Of a stretch of DNA of 64,000 nucleotides, positions 25,813 through 34,476 are shown in pieces. The stretch covers positions 1 to 64,000 of the forward strand of contig NZ_JAJGBK010000019.1 of the NCBI RefSeq assembly GCF_020696975.1, written 5' to 3'. The stretch is from Methanoculleus sp. (GTDB lineage: Archaea; Halobacteriota; Methanomicrobia; Methanomicrobiales; Methanoculleaceae). The first letter of the stretch is position 1; every line of letters starts with the position of its first letter. The notes under the pieces were generated by a model. The model ran no database searches and was not told the DNA's origin. It saw nothing but the letters and a program-made list of their open reading frames with translations. Position numbers and translations under genes: made by a program.

Positions 25813-26089
25813 TCCTGAGGATATGCGGTGCGAGAGTCGGTTTTATGGCATCGCGGTCGACGAGATCGACTTTCCTTCCGAAGAGATCTTCGAGGAAGAA
25901 CTTGAGGTCCATGTACGCGTCAAAAGAGCGCCCTCCTTCTTCAAACTCGATGAGGATATCGATATCGCTCTCATCGCTCTCTTCGCCCCGGGCAAACGAT
26001 CCGAAGACTCCGATCCGCCGGACACCCAGCCTCCTGATCCGTTCGCGGTGTTCCGCCAACGCACCGAGGATGCCATCAGCCGTAAGCAT
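25787..26089 (-). CDS. mntA: MntA-like nucleotidyltransferase (second pair)
   Basis: This 100-residue nucleotidyltransferase has GVFGSFARGEESDESDIDILIEF near residue 28 and a C-terminal KFFLEDLFGRKVDLVDRDAI segment typical of the family. It overlaps the start of the broken hepT at 25812 by 26 bases, as in a normal pair. The antitoxin gene looks intact while its partner is damaged, the order of loss expected for a toxin-antitoxin system under decay. Confidence 0.88.
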   Translation of the reverse strand: MLTADGILGALAEHRERIRRLGVRRIGVFGSFARGEESDESDIDILIEFEEGGRSFDAYMDLKFFLEDLFGRKVDLVDRDAIKPTLAPHILRSVRYVPGV

Positions 26090-26281
26090 ATCATACTCCT
26101 GTTACCCGCCCATCAGGATAACGCTTTTCCCGGGTTGCTGGCCTCAGCACAGTGCCGGATCATGTCCCGCGTTCCCGTACCTATACACCCGTTCGGGCTC
26201 AAAGATCCTGGAAGTGTATTACGGAGGGAATGCGGCCGCGGGCGACATCGATCGGGTAGTTTTCCCCGGAACATCACACTT

Positions 26282-26316
26282 CCGATTACATGCCGATTAC
26301 ATGCCGGTTACATACC
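26282..26316. repeat. Three tandem 11-bp repeats (CCGRTTACATR)
   Basis: CCGATTACATG, CCGATTACATG and CCGGTTACATA follow each other with no gap, one per DNA helical turn. Two diverged copies recur at 26425-26448 (GGATTACATA and CGTTATATA, each followed by CC). This spacing suggests side-by-side binding of a protein on one face of the DNA. Confidence 0.65.
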
Positions 26317-26845
26317 TGGAAAAGCGATATACGAGAAGATAAAACGATGCAGTGCTCGATTTAGAGTTTTACGAAGAGGGAAGACCCGGCTCTGTGAATT
26401 GTGGTGTACATGCTGGGATCACTGTGGATTACATACCCGTTATATACCAAAAACTAACTATCATTATCATTTTTGTTGTTTTCATTTGCAACGTTTCCGG
26501 AAATACATAGCGTGCTCCGGGGGTGCAGGCGATCAGGGTGTTCTTCCGGTGGAGCAGGATCGGGCGAACTGTGTGATCTGGGATTTGTTGCAAACGGCCC
26601 CGGATCACCGGCACAGATCTCTGCAATATCGCCATCATTCAGGAAATTCCCCTCATCCCTGGGAGAACCATCATCCTGGATCTCTTTGCAACCACCTTTG
26701 CAACCACTATTGCAACTGTCTTCAGAAGGTGATGAGGAGCCGGCCTCGCCCTCACCCTCCGCGCAGACCGCGAGCTCTGCCGCCCGACATCGGACCGGAA
26801 GTGGCCCTCATCCCGGCGAGGTTGCGGGCGGCAGCACGCAGGTGC

Positions 26846-26871
26846 GAAAATTATTATTCTTATTTTATAAT
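26846..26871 (+). promoter_or_regulatory. AT-rich promoter of the beta-domain protein gene
   Basis: The block AAAATTATTATTC followed by TTATTTTATAATC lies 10-35 bases before the ATG at 26881, with no purine-rich ribosome-binding site. The upstream half has the right distance for a start at the ATG, suggesting a leaderless message. Confidence 0.45.
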
Positions 26872-26880
26872 CTCTGGGCC

Positions 26881-27264
26881 ATGTCACCAACCTATCGGCC
26901 TGCAACCATCAACGCCGTCGAGGCAACTGCAACGGTCAGCGGAAGCGCGGGCGGCGCCCGCGACGAGAAGGGCAACGTGTATTTCTTCCCGAACGTCTCC
27001 GTAAGTATCGGCTACTGGTTCGACAACGAGGGTGTCTCCTCCTCGAACTGGGACACGTTCTTCACGGCGGAGTTGTGGATCAACGGCAAGCTGGCCGGCA
27101 AGAAGCAGGAGCTTGCCGGCAAGGGTCCCCAGACCTACACGTTCTTTGCGCACAAGTTCCCGGAGCCGGGAACATATAAGGTGGAGGTTCGCGGGAAGAA
27201 CTCAAAGTCAGTCGACATTACGATCAAGAATCCCCCTGTGCAGGAGAAGAAGGCGGCGCAGTGA
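26881..27264 (+). CDS. Small beta-sandwich (CARDB/Ig-like) protein
   Basis: This 127-residue protein looks like a single beta-sandwich domain. It has alternating hydrophobic strands, with YFFPNVSVSIGYWFDNEG and FFTAELWINGKLAGKKQELA, and ends with the CARDB/PKD-like FPEPGTYKVEVRGKNSKSVDITI followed by a lysine-rich tail. There is no signal peptide or membrane anchor, unlike most archaeal surface proteins of this fold, so it may act inside the cell. A longer open frame from 26473 is artificial; the AT-rich promoter sits directly before the ATG at 26881. Confidence 0.7.
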   Translation: MSPTYRPATINAVEATATVSGSAGGARDEKGNVYFFPNVSVSIGYWFDNEGVSSSNWDTFFTAELWINGKLAGKKQELAGKGPQTYTFFAHKFPEPGTYKVEVRGKNSKSVDITIKNPPVQEKKAAQ

Positions 27265-27301
27265 TGGGGAAATAAACTAACAGTTTTCACCTAACCGATA
27301 T

Positions 27302-27320
27302 CTCGCACAGGCTGTGCGAG
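27302..27320. repeat. Perfect hairpin, 8-bp stem and 3-nt loop
   Basis: CTCGCACA and TGTGCGAG flank loop GGC. It lies 38 bases after the beta-domain gene and could act as its terminator, but it has the same geometry as the hairpins inserted in genes at 23883 and 25507. Confidence 0.6.
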
Positions 27321-27400
27321 TTTCTCAGGGCTGGCGCATGCCTCAAAGACAACATTCCATACGCTAGAGACCATCGATGCCAGAAACTCCTCCTGCAGAT

Positions 27401-27419
27401 CTCCAACCGATGGTTGGAG
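27401..27419. repeat. Perfect hairpin, 8-bp stem and 3-nt loop
   Basis: CTCCAACC and GGTTGGAG flank loop GAT. It has the same 8-3-8 geometry as the hairpin at 27302, in sequence with no recognisable gene. Confidence 0.6.
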
Positions 27420-27647
27420 GATTGGCGCATTCCCGGGTATCGTCGGCCCCCAATACCATTACGCCATCAAGTTAGTGCAATGGACCGTTGCACAACCTCT
27501 CGTTTGACCCGGTGGATCTAACAGACCCGGGCAGAAACGCACCGGTGCCGGGGCCTGCCGTGCCGGAACCATCTTCTGCAGGGGATACCGCGATGACCGG
27601 ACCTACGCCGCCCGTCGACTCGTAAAAATCCATGAGGTGCCTGCCTG

Positions 27648-27932
27648 ATGCCGGAGGATGCCCCGGCGACCGACAACCTCTCCGATACCGTCGCCGGCGA
27701 AACGGGGCAGGCGATGGAGAACCTGCGGGCTGTGCTTCGCGAGGCCGGCCTCGACTTCTCGGATGTCGTCCAGACCCGGATCTACGTAACGGACCTCGCG
27801 GACTTCGATGCGGTCAACGCCGTCTATGGGGAATACCTGCAGGAACCCTACCCCGCACGGGCGACGGTGCAGGTCGCCGCCCTCCCGAAAGGGGCGAGGG
27901 TCGAGATCGAGATGGTCGCGAGGGTACGGTAA
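27648..27932 (+). pseudogene. ridA: RidA (YjgF/UK114) family protein, N-terminally truncated
   Basis: The 94-codon frame holds the C-terminal two thirds of RidA, a deaminase that removes reactive enamine/imine intermediates: GQAMENLRAVLREAGLDFSDVVQTRIYVTDLADFDAVNAVY, then PARATVQVAALPKGARVEIEMVA. RidA proteins are normally about 125 residues. The first strand region, with the FVSGQ motif, is missing and is replaced by a short unrelated start. The arginine of the active site (PARATV) is kept. The protein is probably non-functional or a fragment. An inverted repeat AATAGGA/TCCTATT (27973-27994) follows. Confidence 0.75.
27876..27919 (+). repeat. ridA 3' end, first copy of a 44-bp direct repeat
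   Basis: These 44 bases match 29885-29928 with two mismatches. Both encode AALPKGARVEIEMVA-type RidA C termini and are followed by a stop and a similar GC-rich tail. The copies are 2009 bases apart. Confidence 0.75.
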
Positions 27933-28189
27933 CCCGGCCGGGACGACACCGAACCCCTATCCGGAAACCATTAATAGGAGTGGGGATTCCTATTGCGCCC
28001 AAGCTGCGACATCCGGACGGCACGGTGCATTTTCCCGGCATTCATCGAGCATGCAGACCGACGACAGCGAATACCCTGCAGGGACGGCGTGAACGGGAGA
28101 CACGCGGTCGTGCACATGCGAGAGCACCCGGACGAAGACGCTCACAGCCGTCGCAGTGGACCGCCCGAAAGGGTGAAATGGTGGTAGTA

Positions 28190-28630
28190 ATGTCGATAGA
28201 GGAGAATAAGGCACTTGTACGCAGGTTTTACGAGCAGGTCTATAAAGCCCATGATCTGGACATGGGCGTATCGATGCTCGCCCGCGACTACATACAGCAC
28301 GATCCGATGAACAAATTCAGCGGAGGAGCGGAGGGCTGGAGACGGATCAATGCGGCGTACTGGAAGGCATTCCCCGACCAGATTCTCACTGTCAGGGGTC
28401 AGGTTGCCGAAGGCGATCTGGTGACGACCTGCTGGACATCGAGCGGAACGGATTCCGGAACCGGGCTCTGGGGCCGGCCGCCGACCGGGCGGAAGTATTC
28501 GTTCCAAGGAATATCGGTGTCCCGGGTCATCGACGGCAAGATTGCAGAGGAATGGATTGTATGGGAGTCCGCCGGTCTGATGCAGCAGCTCGGCATCGAA
28601 CGGATCCCGGAAATCCCGATTCCGGCATGA
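28190..28630 (+). CDS. SnoaL-like (NTF2-fold) polyketide cyclase/ester cyclase family protein
   Basis: This 146-residue protein has the SnoaL-like alpha+beta barrel pattern: ENKALVRRFYEQVYKAHDLD, then LARDYIQHDPMNKFSGGAEG, FPDQILTVRGQVAEGDLVTT, and the C-terminal DGKIAEEWIVWESAGLMQQLG. The family includes cyclases, but most genomic members have no known reaction. I start at the ATG at 28190, 5 bases after GGTGG; an ATG at 28178 is in frame and possible. It lies between the two copies of the ridA 3' end. Confidence 0.88.
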   Translation: MSIEENKALVRRFYEQVYKAHDLDMGVSMLARDYIQHDPMNKFSGGAEGWRRINAAYWKAFPDQILTVRGQVAEGDLVTTCWTSSGTDSGTGLWGRPPTGRKYSFQGISVSRVIDGKIAEEWIVWESAGLMQQLGIERIPEIPIPA

Positions 28631-28694
28631 TCTGATCGTCGGTTGCGAATCGGAACTCTGCCTCGATACGCAGGCGGCGGACTTCCTCACCGGG

Positions 28695-28722
28695 GGTGGT
28701 AACGACACCACCACTTCTTTTG
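28695..28722 (+). terminator. Hairpin and T-tract after the SnoaL-like gene
   Basis: GGTGGT (28695-28700) pairs with ACCACC (28707-28712) around AACGAC and is followed by ACTTCTTTT. Position and form suit a terminator of the SnoaL-like gene. Confidence 0.4.
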
Positions 28723-28823
28723 GTCGTGCGGCCAGATGGGTTCACTCGCTCATGCTCGCATTGCCGGTGATTTTATTGATAAACATATCAATCTCTCCCT
28801 CATATTCGCTATGGAGAGATTCA

Positions 28824-29858
28824 ATGCCCGCGATACGGATAGGTGAAGGAAGCGAGCTGGCCCAGCAGCCGGAGCCCTTCAGGAACGAGTACGAACTGCA
28901 GGAGATCCTTGCCGGGCACCCGGTCCTCCTTGTCGACCGGGGGGATTCCGCGCTCGTCACGATCGGCCGGGAGTTCCCGCTTGAGGGTGGGTTCGCCGAT
29001 ATCTTTCTCATCGATAACAACGGGCTGCCGGTCATCGTCGAGGTGAAACTGGCCCGGAACGGGAAATCGCGGCGTGAAGCAGTCGGCCGGCTCTGCGATC
29101 ACCTCTCCGCGATGGGCAATCTTACGCCCGACGAGGTGAACGAGAGATCCGCAGGCCTTCTTGAGGAGACATTCCAGTCTATAGCCGGTGCGGAGGGGGA
29201 AGAGAACCCCGAGGCCCGGCTCGCCCAGGTGAGGAGCACCTTTGCCTCGGATCTGGGTTCCGGGCGGATCCGGGGCATTATCGTCCTCGACACTGCCCCG
29301 GATGACCTTATCCGTGAGTTCAGTTACCTCAACGAACACAGTGATCTCGACCTGCGGTTGCTGGTGGTCGAGCGCTACCGGCTCGGCAGGCATGAATATT
29401 TCTACCATTCCCGCTTTCTGGTCTCGGGGGAGGCGGCTCTGGAGATAAAGCGGCAGAGGCTGCGGCTCCGATTGATCGTCGAGACGTTCTCGAAGATGAA
29501 GCTGCCGATCTTCTCAACCCACGCGACCGAGGAGAACGTCCGCGTATGCCGCGAAGGGTGGCCGGCAGCGGTGCACTACGAGTTTCGCGACTGGAGAGAC
29601 TCCATCAGTATCGAGTTACGGGTCAGGCACAGGGAGTACCCGAAGGTTGCGGACTTCCTGCCCGGACTCCGCGAGCACCTCTCCGCGGCCATCCCGATGA
29701 CGCAACGAATTGAACTCGCTACTGACTCGTCAGGATGGACGGGGCTTCAGATCTTCTTCGGTGAAGAGGTTGACCCATACCGGATTGCGCAATCGATGGT
29801 GCGCCTCTGCAGGACCGAGAAAGATATCTCCACCCTGCTGCAGGAAGGGCGTGGGTAG
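28824..29858 (+). CDS. PD-(D/E)XK nuclease-fold protein
   Basis: This 344-residue protein has a restriction-endonuclease-type core near residues 45-85: GGFADIFLIDNNGLPVIVEVKLARNGKS, giving the D...E-x-K triad on adjacent strands, preceded by LVTIGREFPLEG. A helical middle part (LLEETFQSIAGAEG...) and IIVLDTAPDDLIREFSYLNEH follow. The C-terminal half (FSTHATEENVRVCREGWPAAV onward) resembles DUF4268-like domains. It may cleave or bind DNA. I start at the ATG at 28824 after GGAGAG; the upstream frame runs through an AT-rich promoter. It lies alone between hairpin terminators inside the accessory region, so it is a candidate orphan defence gene. Confidence 0.75.
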   Translation: MPAIRIGEGSELAQQPEPFRNEYELQEILAGHPVLLVDRGDSALVTIGREFPLEGGFADIFLIDNNGLPVIVEVKLARNGKSRREAVGRLCDHLSAMGNLTPDEVNERSAGLLEETFQSIAGAEGEENPEARLAQVRSTFASDLGSGRIRGIIVLDTAPDDLIREFSYLNEHSDLDLRLLVVERYRLGRHEYFYHSRFLVSGEAALEIKRQRLRLRLIVETFSKMKLPIFSTHATEENVRVCREGWPAAVHYEFRDWRDSISIELRVRHREYPKVADFLPGLREHLSAAIPMTQRIELATDSSGWTGLQIFFGEEVDPYRIAQSMVRLCRTEKDISTLLQEGRG

Positions 29859-30208
29859 AGGCCGATCGGCATCCGCGGGCGGCCGCCGGCCTCCCGAGAG
29901 GGGCGAGGGTCGAGATCGAGATGGTCGCAACGGTGCCCTGACCCGGCCCGAACGGCACCGGCTCCGGGACCTGCCGGGCCCGGCATGGCAGACCGGAGGG
30001 TCGTACGCCCGTAACGAGGCCGCTAGATGGGTACTCCTCGGGCTGCGGCCCGGCTTGATGCGGAAATTCTCCGTGCAACCATCGCTCTTCTTTTACTCAA
30101 AGGTTGCATTATAACTGGTAATATTTCCGTATCAGGCTTAACGTGGCACTGATAAATTCGAAACAAATAAACATACCTTATTCCTTCCCTATATAGGAGC
30201 CATCGTGC
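29859..30208. other. Intergenic region before the histidine kinase, with a second ridA 3' fragment
   Basis: The left part contains the second copy of the ridA C terminus (29885-29941, reading AGLPRGARVEIEMVATVP then stop) with no gene in front of it. The right part (30100-30208) is AT-rich. The likely kinase promoter is near TATA-like AAACAAATAAACATACC or CCTATATAGG, with AGGAG 9 bases before the ATG. Confidence 0.6.
29885..29928 (+). repeat. ridA 3' end, second copy of a 44-bp direct repeat
   Basis: It matches 27876-27919 with two mismatches and keeps the RidA reading frame to a stop at 29939-29941. No upstream ridA sequence remains on this side. Confidence 0.75.
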
Positions 30209-33200
30209 ATGTCATCATCAACCCCTGACCGGATCCTCTACGTAGATGATGAGGAGGCACTGCTCGATATCGGCCGTGTCTTCCTTGAGCGAGCGGGCGG
30301 CATCACCGTCGATACCACTGCAAGCCCCCTGGAGGCGTTCCGCATGATCATGACCGGGCGGTACGATGCGATCGTCTCGGATTACCAGATGCCGGAGATG
30401 GACGGCATTGCTCTCCTGAAGCGGATCCGGGAGGCGGGATCCCGGGTACCTTTCATCATCTTCACCGGCAGGGGACGCGAGGAGGTGGCAATCGAGGCGC
30501 TGAACAACGGTGCCGACTTTTACCTCCAGAAAGGCGGCGACCCGAAGGCGCAGTTTGCCGAACTTGCAAACGCGGTCCGGCAACTGGCCGGGAGGCAGAG
30601 AGCGGAGGCGGCATACCACAAGAGTCAGGAGATGCTGTATAAGGCCCAGAGCCTTGCGCACCTCGGTAGATGGGAGTTCGACCCCGGCACCAGGCAGACG
30701 ATCTGGTCGGACGAGTTGTCCCGCATCTACGGTCTTGGCCCCGGGAGTCCGCCGGCAACGCACGAGGATTACCTGGCGCGTATCCATCCGGACGATCGGG
30801 CCGCAGTCGAGGCTGCGCGCTCCGTATCGAGCGCTGACGGAAAGGACAACCGTGAGATAGAGTACCGGATCATTCGCGCCGACACCGGGGAGGTCCGATA
30901 CGTCGTTGAATGGGTTGAGCATCAGCGGGACGAATCGGGACGGGTTGTCCGTTCCGTCGGGATGGTGCACGACGTCACCGATCGCAAACTCGCCGAACTC
31001 GAACTATTGCGCAGGCATAAAGAGCTCCAGGGGGCGTACGAGCAGCTTGCCGCCGTCGAGGAGGAACTCCGAACGAGTTTCGACGACCTTGCCGGGAGCC
31101 AGCAGCGTCTCAGAGAGAGCGAAGCGCGCTACCGCCGCCTCGCAGAGAGTGCGAGGGATATCATCTACCTGGTCGAGATCCTGCCGGAGATGCGGTTCGT
31201 GTACATGAACCCGGCAGTCACCCGGATTCTCGGTTACACGCCGGATGATTACTACGCTGACGCGCACTTCGTGGAGCGGATCATCCATCCCGACGACCTC
31301 AGCCTGATTGCGTCTCTTGACGAGGGTGTGGTTGCCGAAGGGCCGCTCACGCTCCGGTGGATACGAAAAGACGGAGGCGTCGTCTGGATCGAGCACCGCA
31401 GCGTCCCGGTCTTCGACGCTGCAGGAAGGGTTGTTGCGTTTGAGGGGGTCGGGAGAGACGTCACCGAGGCGAAACAGGAGCAGGAACGGCTCCTGAAGAG
31501 CAAAAGCCGTGCGCAGAAGAAACTGGAGAGCATCCTCTCCCCCGAAGGGGATATCGGGAGCCTGGACCTCGCCGAGATCATCGATCTGCCTGTGGTCCAG
31601 GCGCTCATCGATGGTTTCCACACCCTCGTGAACATCCCGGTGAGCATCTCCAATGCCCGCGGCCAGGTGCTGATCGGCGCCGGGTGGCAGGAGATCTGCA
31701 CGAAGTATCACCGGGTCCACCCCGATACCTTCAGGCACTGCGTGGAGAGTGATACCGTCCTCTCCGCAGAGATCGCCGCCGGTGAGTCGAAGATTTACCG
31801 GTGCCGCAACGGCATGTGGGACATGGTGACGCCGATCATCGTGGGCGGCAGGCATCTTGGCAACCTGCACGCCGGCCAGTTCTTCTTCAAGGACGAAGAA
31901 CCGGATTGCGAGGTCTTCCGGTCACAGGCGCGGCGATGCGGGTTTGACGAGGGGGGTACCTCGCCGCGTTCAGGGCCGTTCCCCGCCTCGACAGGGCATC
32001 CGTGGATGCTGCGGTGACCTTCCTCAGGGAGTTTGCCATCCTCATCTCGCGTCTGAGTTATACCAACATCACGCTGGCCCGATCGCTTGCGGAACGCGAT
32101 GCCCTGACGAGGTCGCTTGAGGAGACTGCGGATCGGCTCGGCCGGACGCAGGAGATCGCCCACATCGGCAGCTGGGAGTTCGACCGCAGGACGGATCGGT
32201 TGATCTGGTCCGACGAGGTCTACCGCATCCTCGGCCTTGACCCCGCGAAGCATGCGCCGACTTACGAGGCGTTTCTTGCGCTGGTTCACCCGGACGACCG
32301 GACCTGGGTCGATGCGACGTACTCTGCCTCGATTGCGGACGGGGCGGAGACCTGGGAGGTCGAGCATCGGATCCTTCTCGGCGGTACCGGTGAGGTCCGG
32401 TACGTCATCGAACGGTGCGAGCACCAGCGGGATGAGTCCGGCAGGGTCGTCCGCTCTGTTGGGATGGTGCACGACATCACGGACCGCAAGCTCGCCGAAC
32501 TCGAACTGCTCTCGCGGCACGACGAACTCCAGGCGGCCTACGAGCAGCTCGCCTCGATCGAGGAGGAACTCCGGACAAGTTTCGACGACCTTGCCGGGAG
32601 CCAGCACCGGCTCCAGGCGAGCGAAGAGCGCTACCGGCGGATCTCCGAGAGCATCTCTGACGTCGCGTACTCATGCGTCCTCGATAGTTCGGGCGATTAC
32701 ACCATCGACTGGATTGCCGGGGCGGTGCAGGAGATCACCGGGTATACCGCCGGGGAGATCGTCGCGATGCGGTGCTGGAAAGCGATCGTCCACCCTGAGG
32801 ACCAGGCTATCTTTGAACGCGAGGTCCTCTCGCTCTCTCCGGGCGCATCATCGCACTATGAGATCCGGATCGTCCGCCGGGATGGTCCGGTCCGGTGGCT
32901 CCGTGTCTCGGCCAACTGTACTGATACCGGGGGCGGCGAGATACGGCTGTACGGCGGGTGGGAGGACATCACGGCTCAGAAGGAGGCCGAGGAGGCGTTG
33001 CGGGAGAGCGAGCTGCACTTCCGCACCCTTGCAGACCGTGGCCAGGCGCTGATCTGGAGGTCGGGAGCAGACGGGATGTGCGACTACTTCAACGAGCCGT
33101 GGCTTGTCTTCACCTGCCGGACGCTTGAGCAGGAGAAGGGTGAGGGCTGGGTCGAGGGGGTGCATCCGGACGACCGTGCGCGCTGCACCAGGATCAGTGC

Positions 33201-34431
33201 GGGCGCCTTTGCCCGGCACGAGCCGTTCAGCATGACCCTGCGGCTGCGGCGGCACGACGGGGAGTACCGCTGGATTCAGGACGACGCCTCTCCCCGATTT
33301 GACACCCACGGCAACTTCCTCGGCTACATCGGGCACTGCCTGGACGTCACCGAGCAGAGACGGGCCGTGGAGGCGTTGCGGGAGACCGCAGAGAAGATGG
33401 AGAGCATATTCCGTGCTGCCCCCACCGGTATCGGGATGGCTGAAGATGGAGTCTTAACGGAGGTCAACACGCGGCTCTGCGATATCGTTGGCTACACCCG
33501 CGACGAGCTCATCGGCCGGCCCATGCGGCTGTTCTATTCGGGTGACGCGGAGTATGAGTCTTTCGTGCAGGAGATGTATGCCGGTATCCGGAAGGCCGGG
33601 ACGTGCACGCTTGCGACCCGCTGTGTGCGCAAGGACGGTGTGATCGTCGACGTGGTGCTCTCCAGCACGCCCGTTGATCCGGGGGATCTCTCCCGGGGCA
33701 TGACGTTCACCGTGCTGGACGTCACCAAGCAGAGGGAGATGGAGCGGGAGATCGCGTATCACGAGGAGGAACTTGTGCGGCAGACGAACAGCCTCGCGGT
33801 CGCGAACAGCAAACTTAACCTGATGAACAGCATCACCCGGCACGATATTCTGAACCAGCTGACGATCCTGCTCGGCAACCTCTCGCTTGCGGAGGAGAGC
33901 GGGCCGGGCCAGGAGATCGCGGGGTACCTCTCCCGGATGAAGACTGCCGCAGAACGGATACGCCGCCAGATCGAGTTCACCCGGGATTACACGGATCTCG
34001 ACGTCCGGTCCCCGGAGTGGCAACGGGTCTCTGGCGTGATCCAGACGGCGGCGCTCCACGGGCTGCCGGTTGACGACGAAGCCGGGGATCTTACCGTCTA
34101 CGCCGATCCGATGCTTGCAACGGTCTTTTCGAACCTGATGGACAACACGGTCCGGCACGGGGAGTCGGCGACCCGGGTCCGCGTCTGGTACCGGCCGGAG
34201 GAGAACGGGGGCCTCACCCTCGTCTGGGAGGACAACGGGGCCGGTATCCCTGCAGAAGAGAAGGAGCGGATCTTCTACCGGGGTGTCGGGAAGAACACGG
34301 GGCTCGGGCTCTTTTTGATCCGGGAGATCCTCGGGATCACGGGGATCAGCATCACGGAGACGGGGGAGCCCGGGAAGGGGGCACGGTTCGAGTTGCTCGT
34401 GCCCCGCGGGGGGTACAGGATCCCGGAATGA
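30209..34431 (+). pseudogene. Response-regulator/multi-PAS sensor histidine kinase, interrupted by a one-base shift
   Basis: Two frames (30209-32017 and a second running on to 34431) form one protein of about 1407 residues. In order: REC receiver domain (ILYVDDEEALLDIG, phospho-Asp in DAIVSDYQMPEMDG), PAS plus coiled coil, second PAS, PocR ligand-binding domain (LDLAEIIDLPVVQALIDGF, CTKYHRVHPDTFRHC), then PAS domains from about residue 630, H-box TRHDILNQLTILLGN, and HATPase with N-box NLMDNTVRHG, DNGAGIP and GVGKNTGLGLFLIREIL. The frame breaks inside PocR at a G6 run (31951-31956): one extra G, or a -1 ribosomal slip, restores GYLAAFRAVPRLDRASVDAAV. It may be a sequencing error, a phase-variable tract or programmed frameshifting. 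Confidence 0.88.
31951..31956 (+). other. G6 tract where the kinase reading frame changes
   Basis: The zero-frame codons are GAG GGG GGT; the heptamer G GGG GGT allows a -1 slip to GGG GGG TAC, which re-enters the downstream frame. Without it, translation ends 20 codons later at 32015-32017. Confidence 0.8.
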
Positions 34432-34476
34432 AGGATATTCCCCGGTGGTCAGGGGAGTGCGGTGTTCCGTGCCGGT

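Larger units (their letters stand above)
26090..26880. other. 790-base AT-richer region without a gene, with two sets of short repeats
   Basis: No coding frame here has family-like composition. The left part holds five copies of an 11-base motif near CCGRTTACATR (26282-26316 and 26425-26448). The right part holds TTGCAAC at 26686, 26698 and 26710, exactly 12 bases apart, with further TTGCAA copies near 26487 and 26588. The last 35 bases are the promoter of the gene at 26881. Confidence 0.6.
27265..27647. other. Gene-free region with two short hairpins
   Basis: No convincing gene. It contains two 19-base perfect hairpins with 8-bp stems and 3-nt loops: CTCGCACA/TGTGCGAG around GGC (27302-27320) and CTCCAACC/GGTTGGAG around GAT (27401-27419). 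A looser GTGCAA/TTGCAC pair lies near 27476-27494. The right end is probably the decayed 5' part of the ridA gene that follows. Confidence 0.5.

Noticed and set aside
26282-26448. CRISPR array
   Set aside because: The repeats are 11 bases and touch each other, without spacers. No cas genes are near.
26473-26880. N-terminal extension of the beta-domain protein
   Set aside because: The extension is unrelated in composition and crosses an AT-rich promoter directly before the ATG at 26881.
25823-27004. 393-codon open frame on the plus strand across the repeat region
   Set aside because: It overlaps mntA on the other strand and runs through short repeats and a promoter. The predicted protein is Cys/His/Arg-rich with no fold-like pattern.
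27632-28630. 332-codon open frame joining the RidA region to the SnoaL-like gene
   Set aside because: Only the last 146 codons are a real protein with its own ribosome-binding site. The upstream part reads the RidA fragment in the wrong frame.
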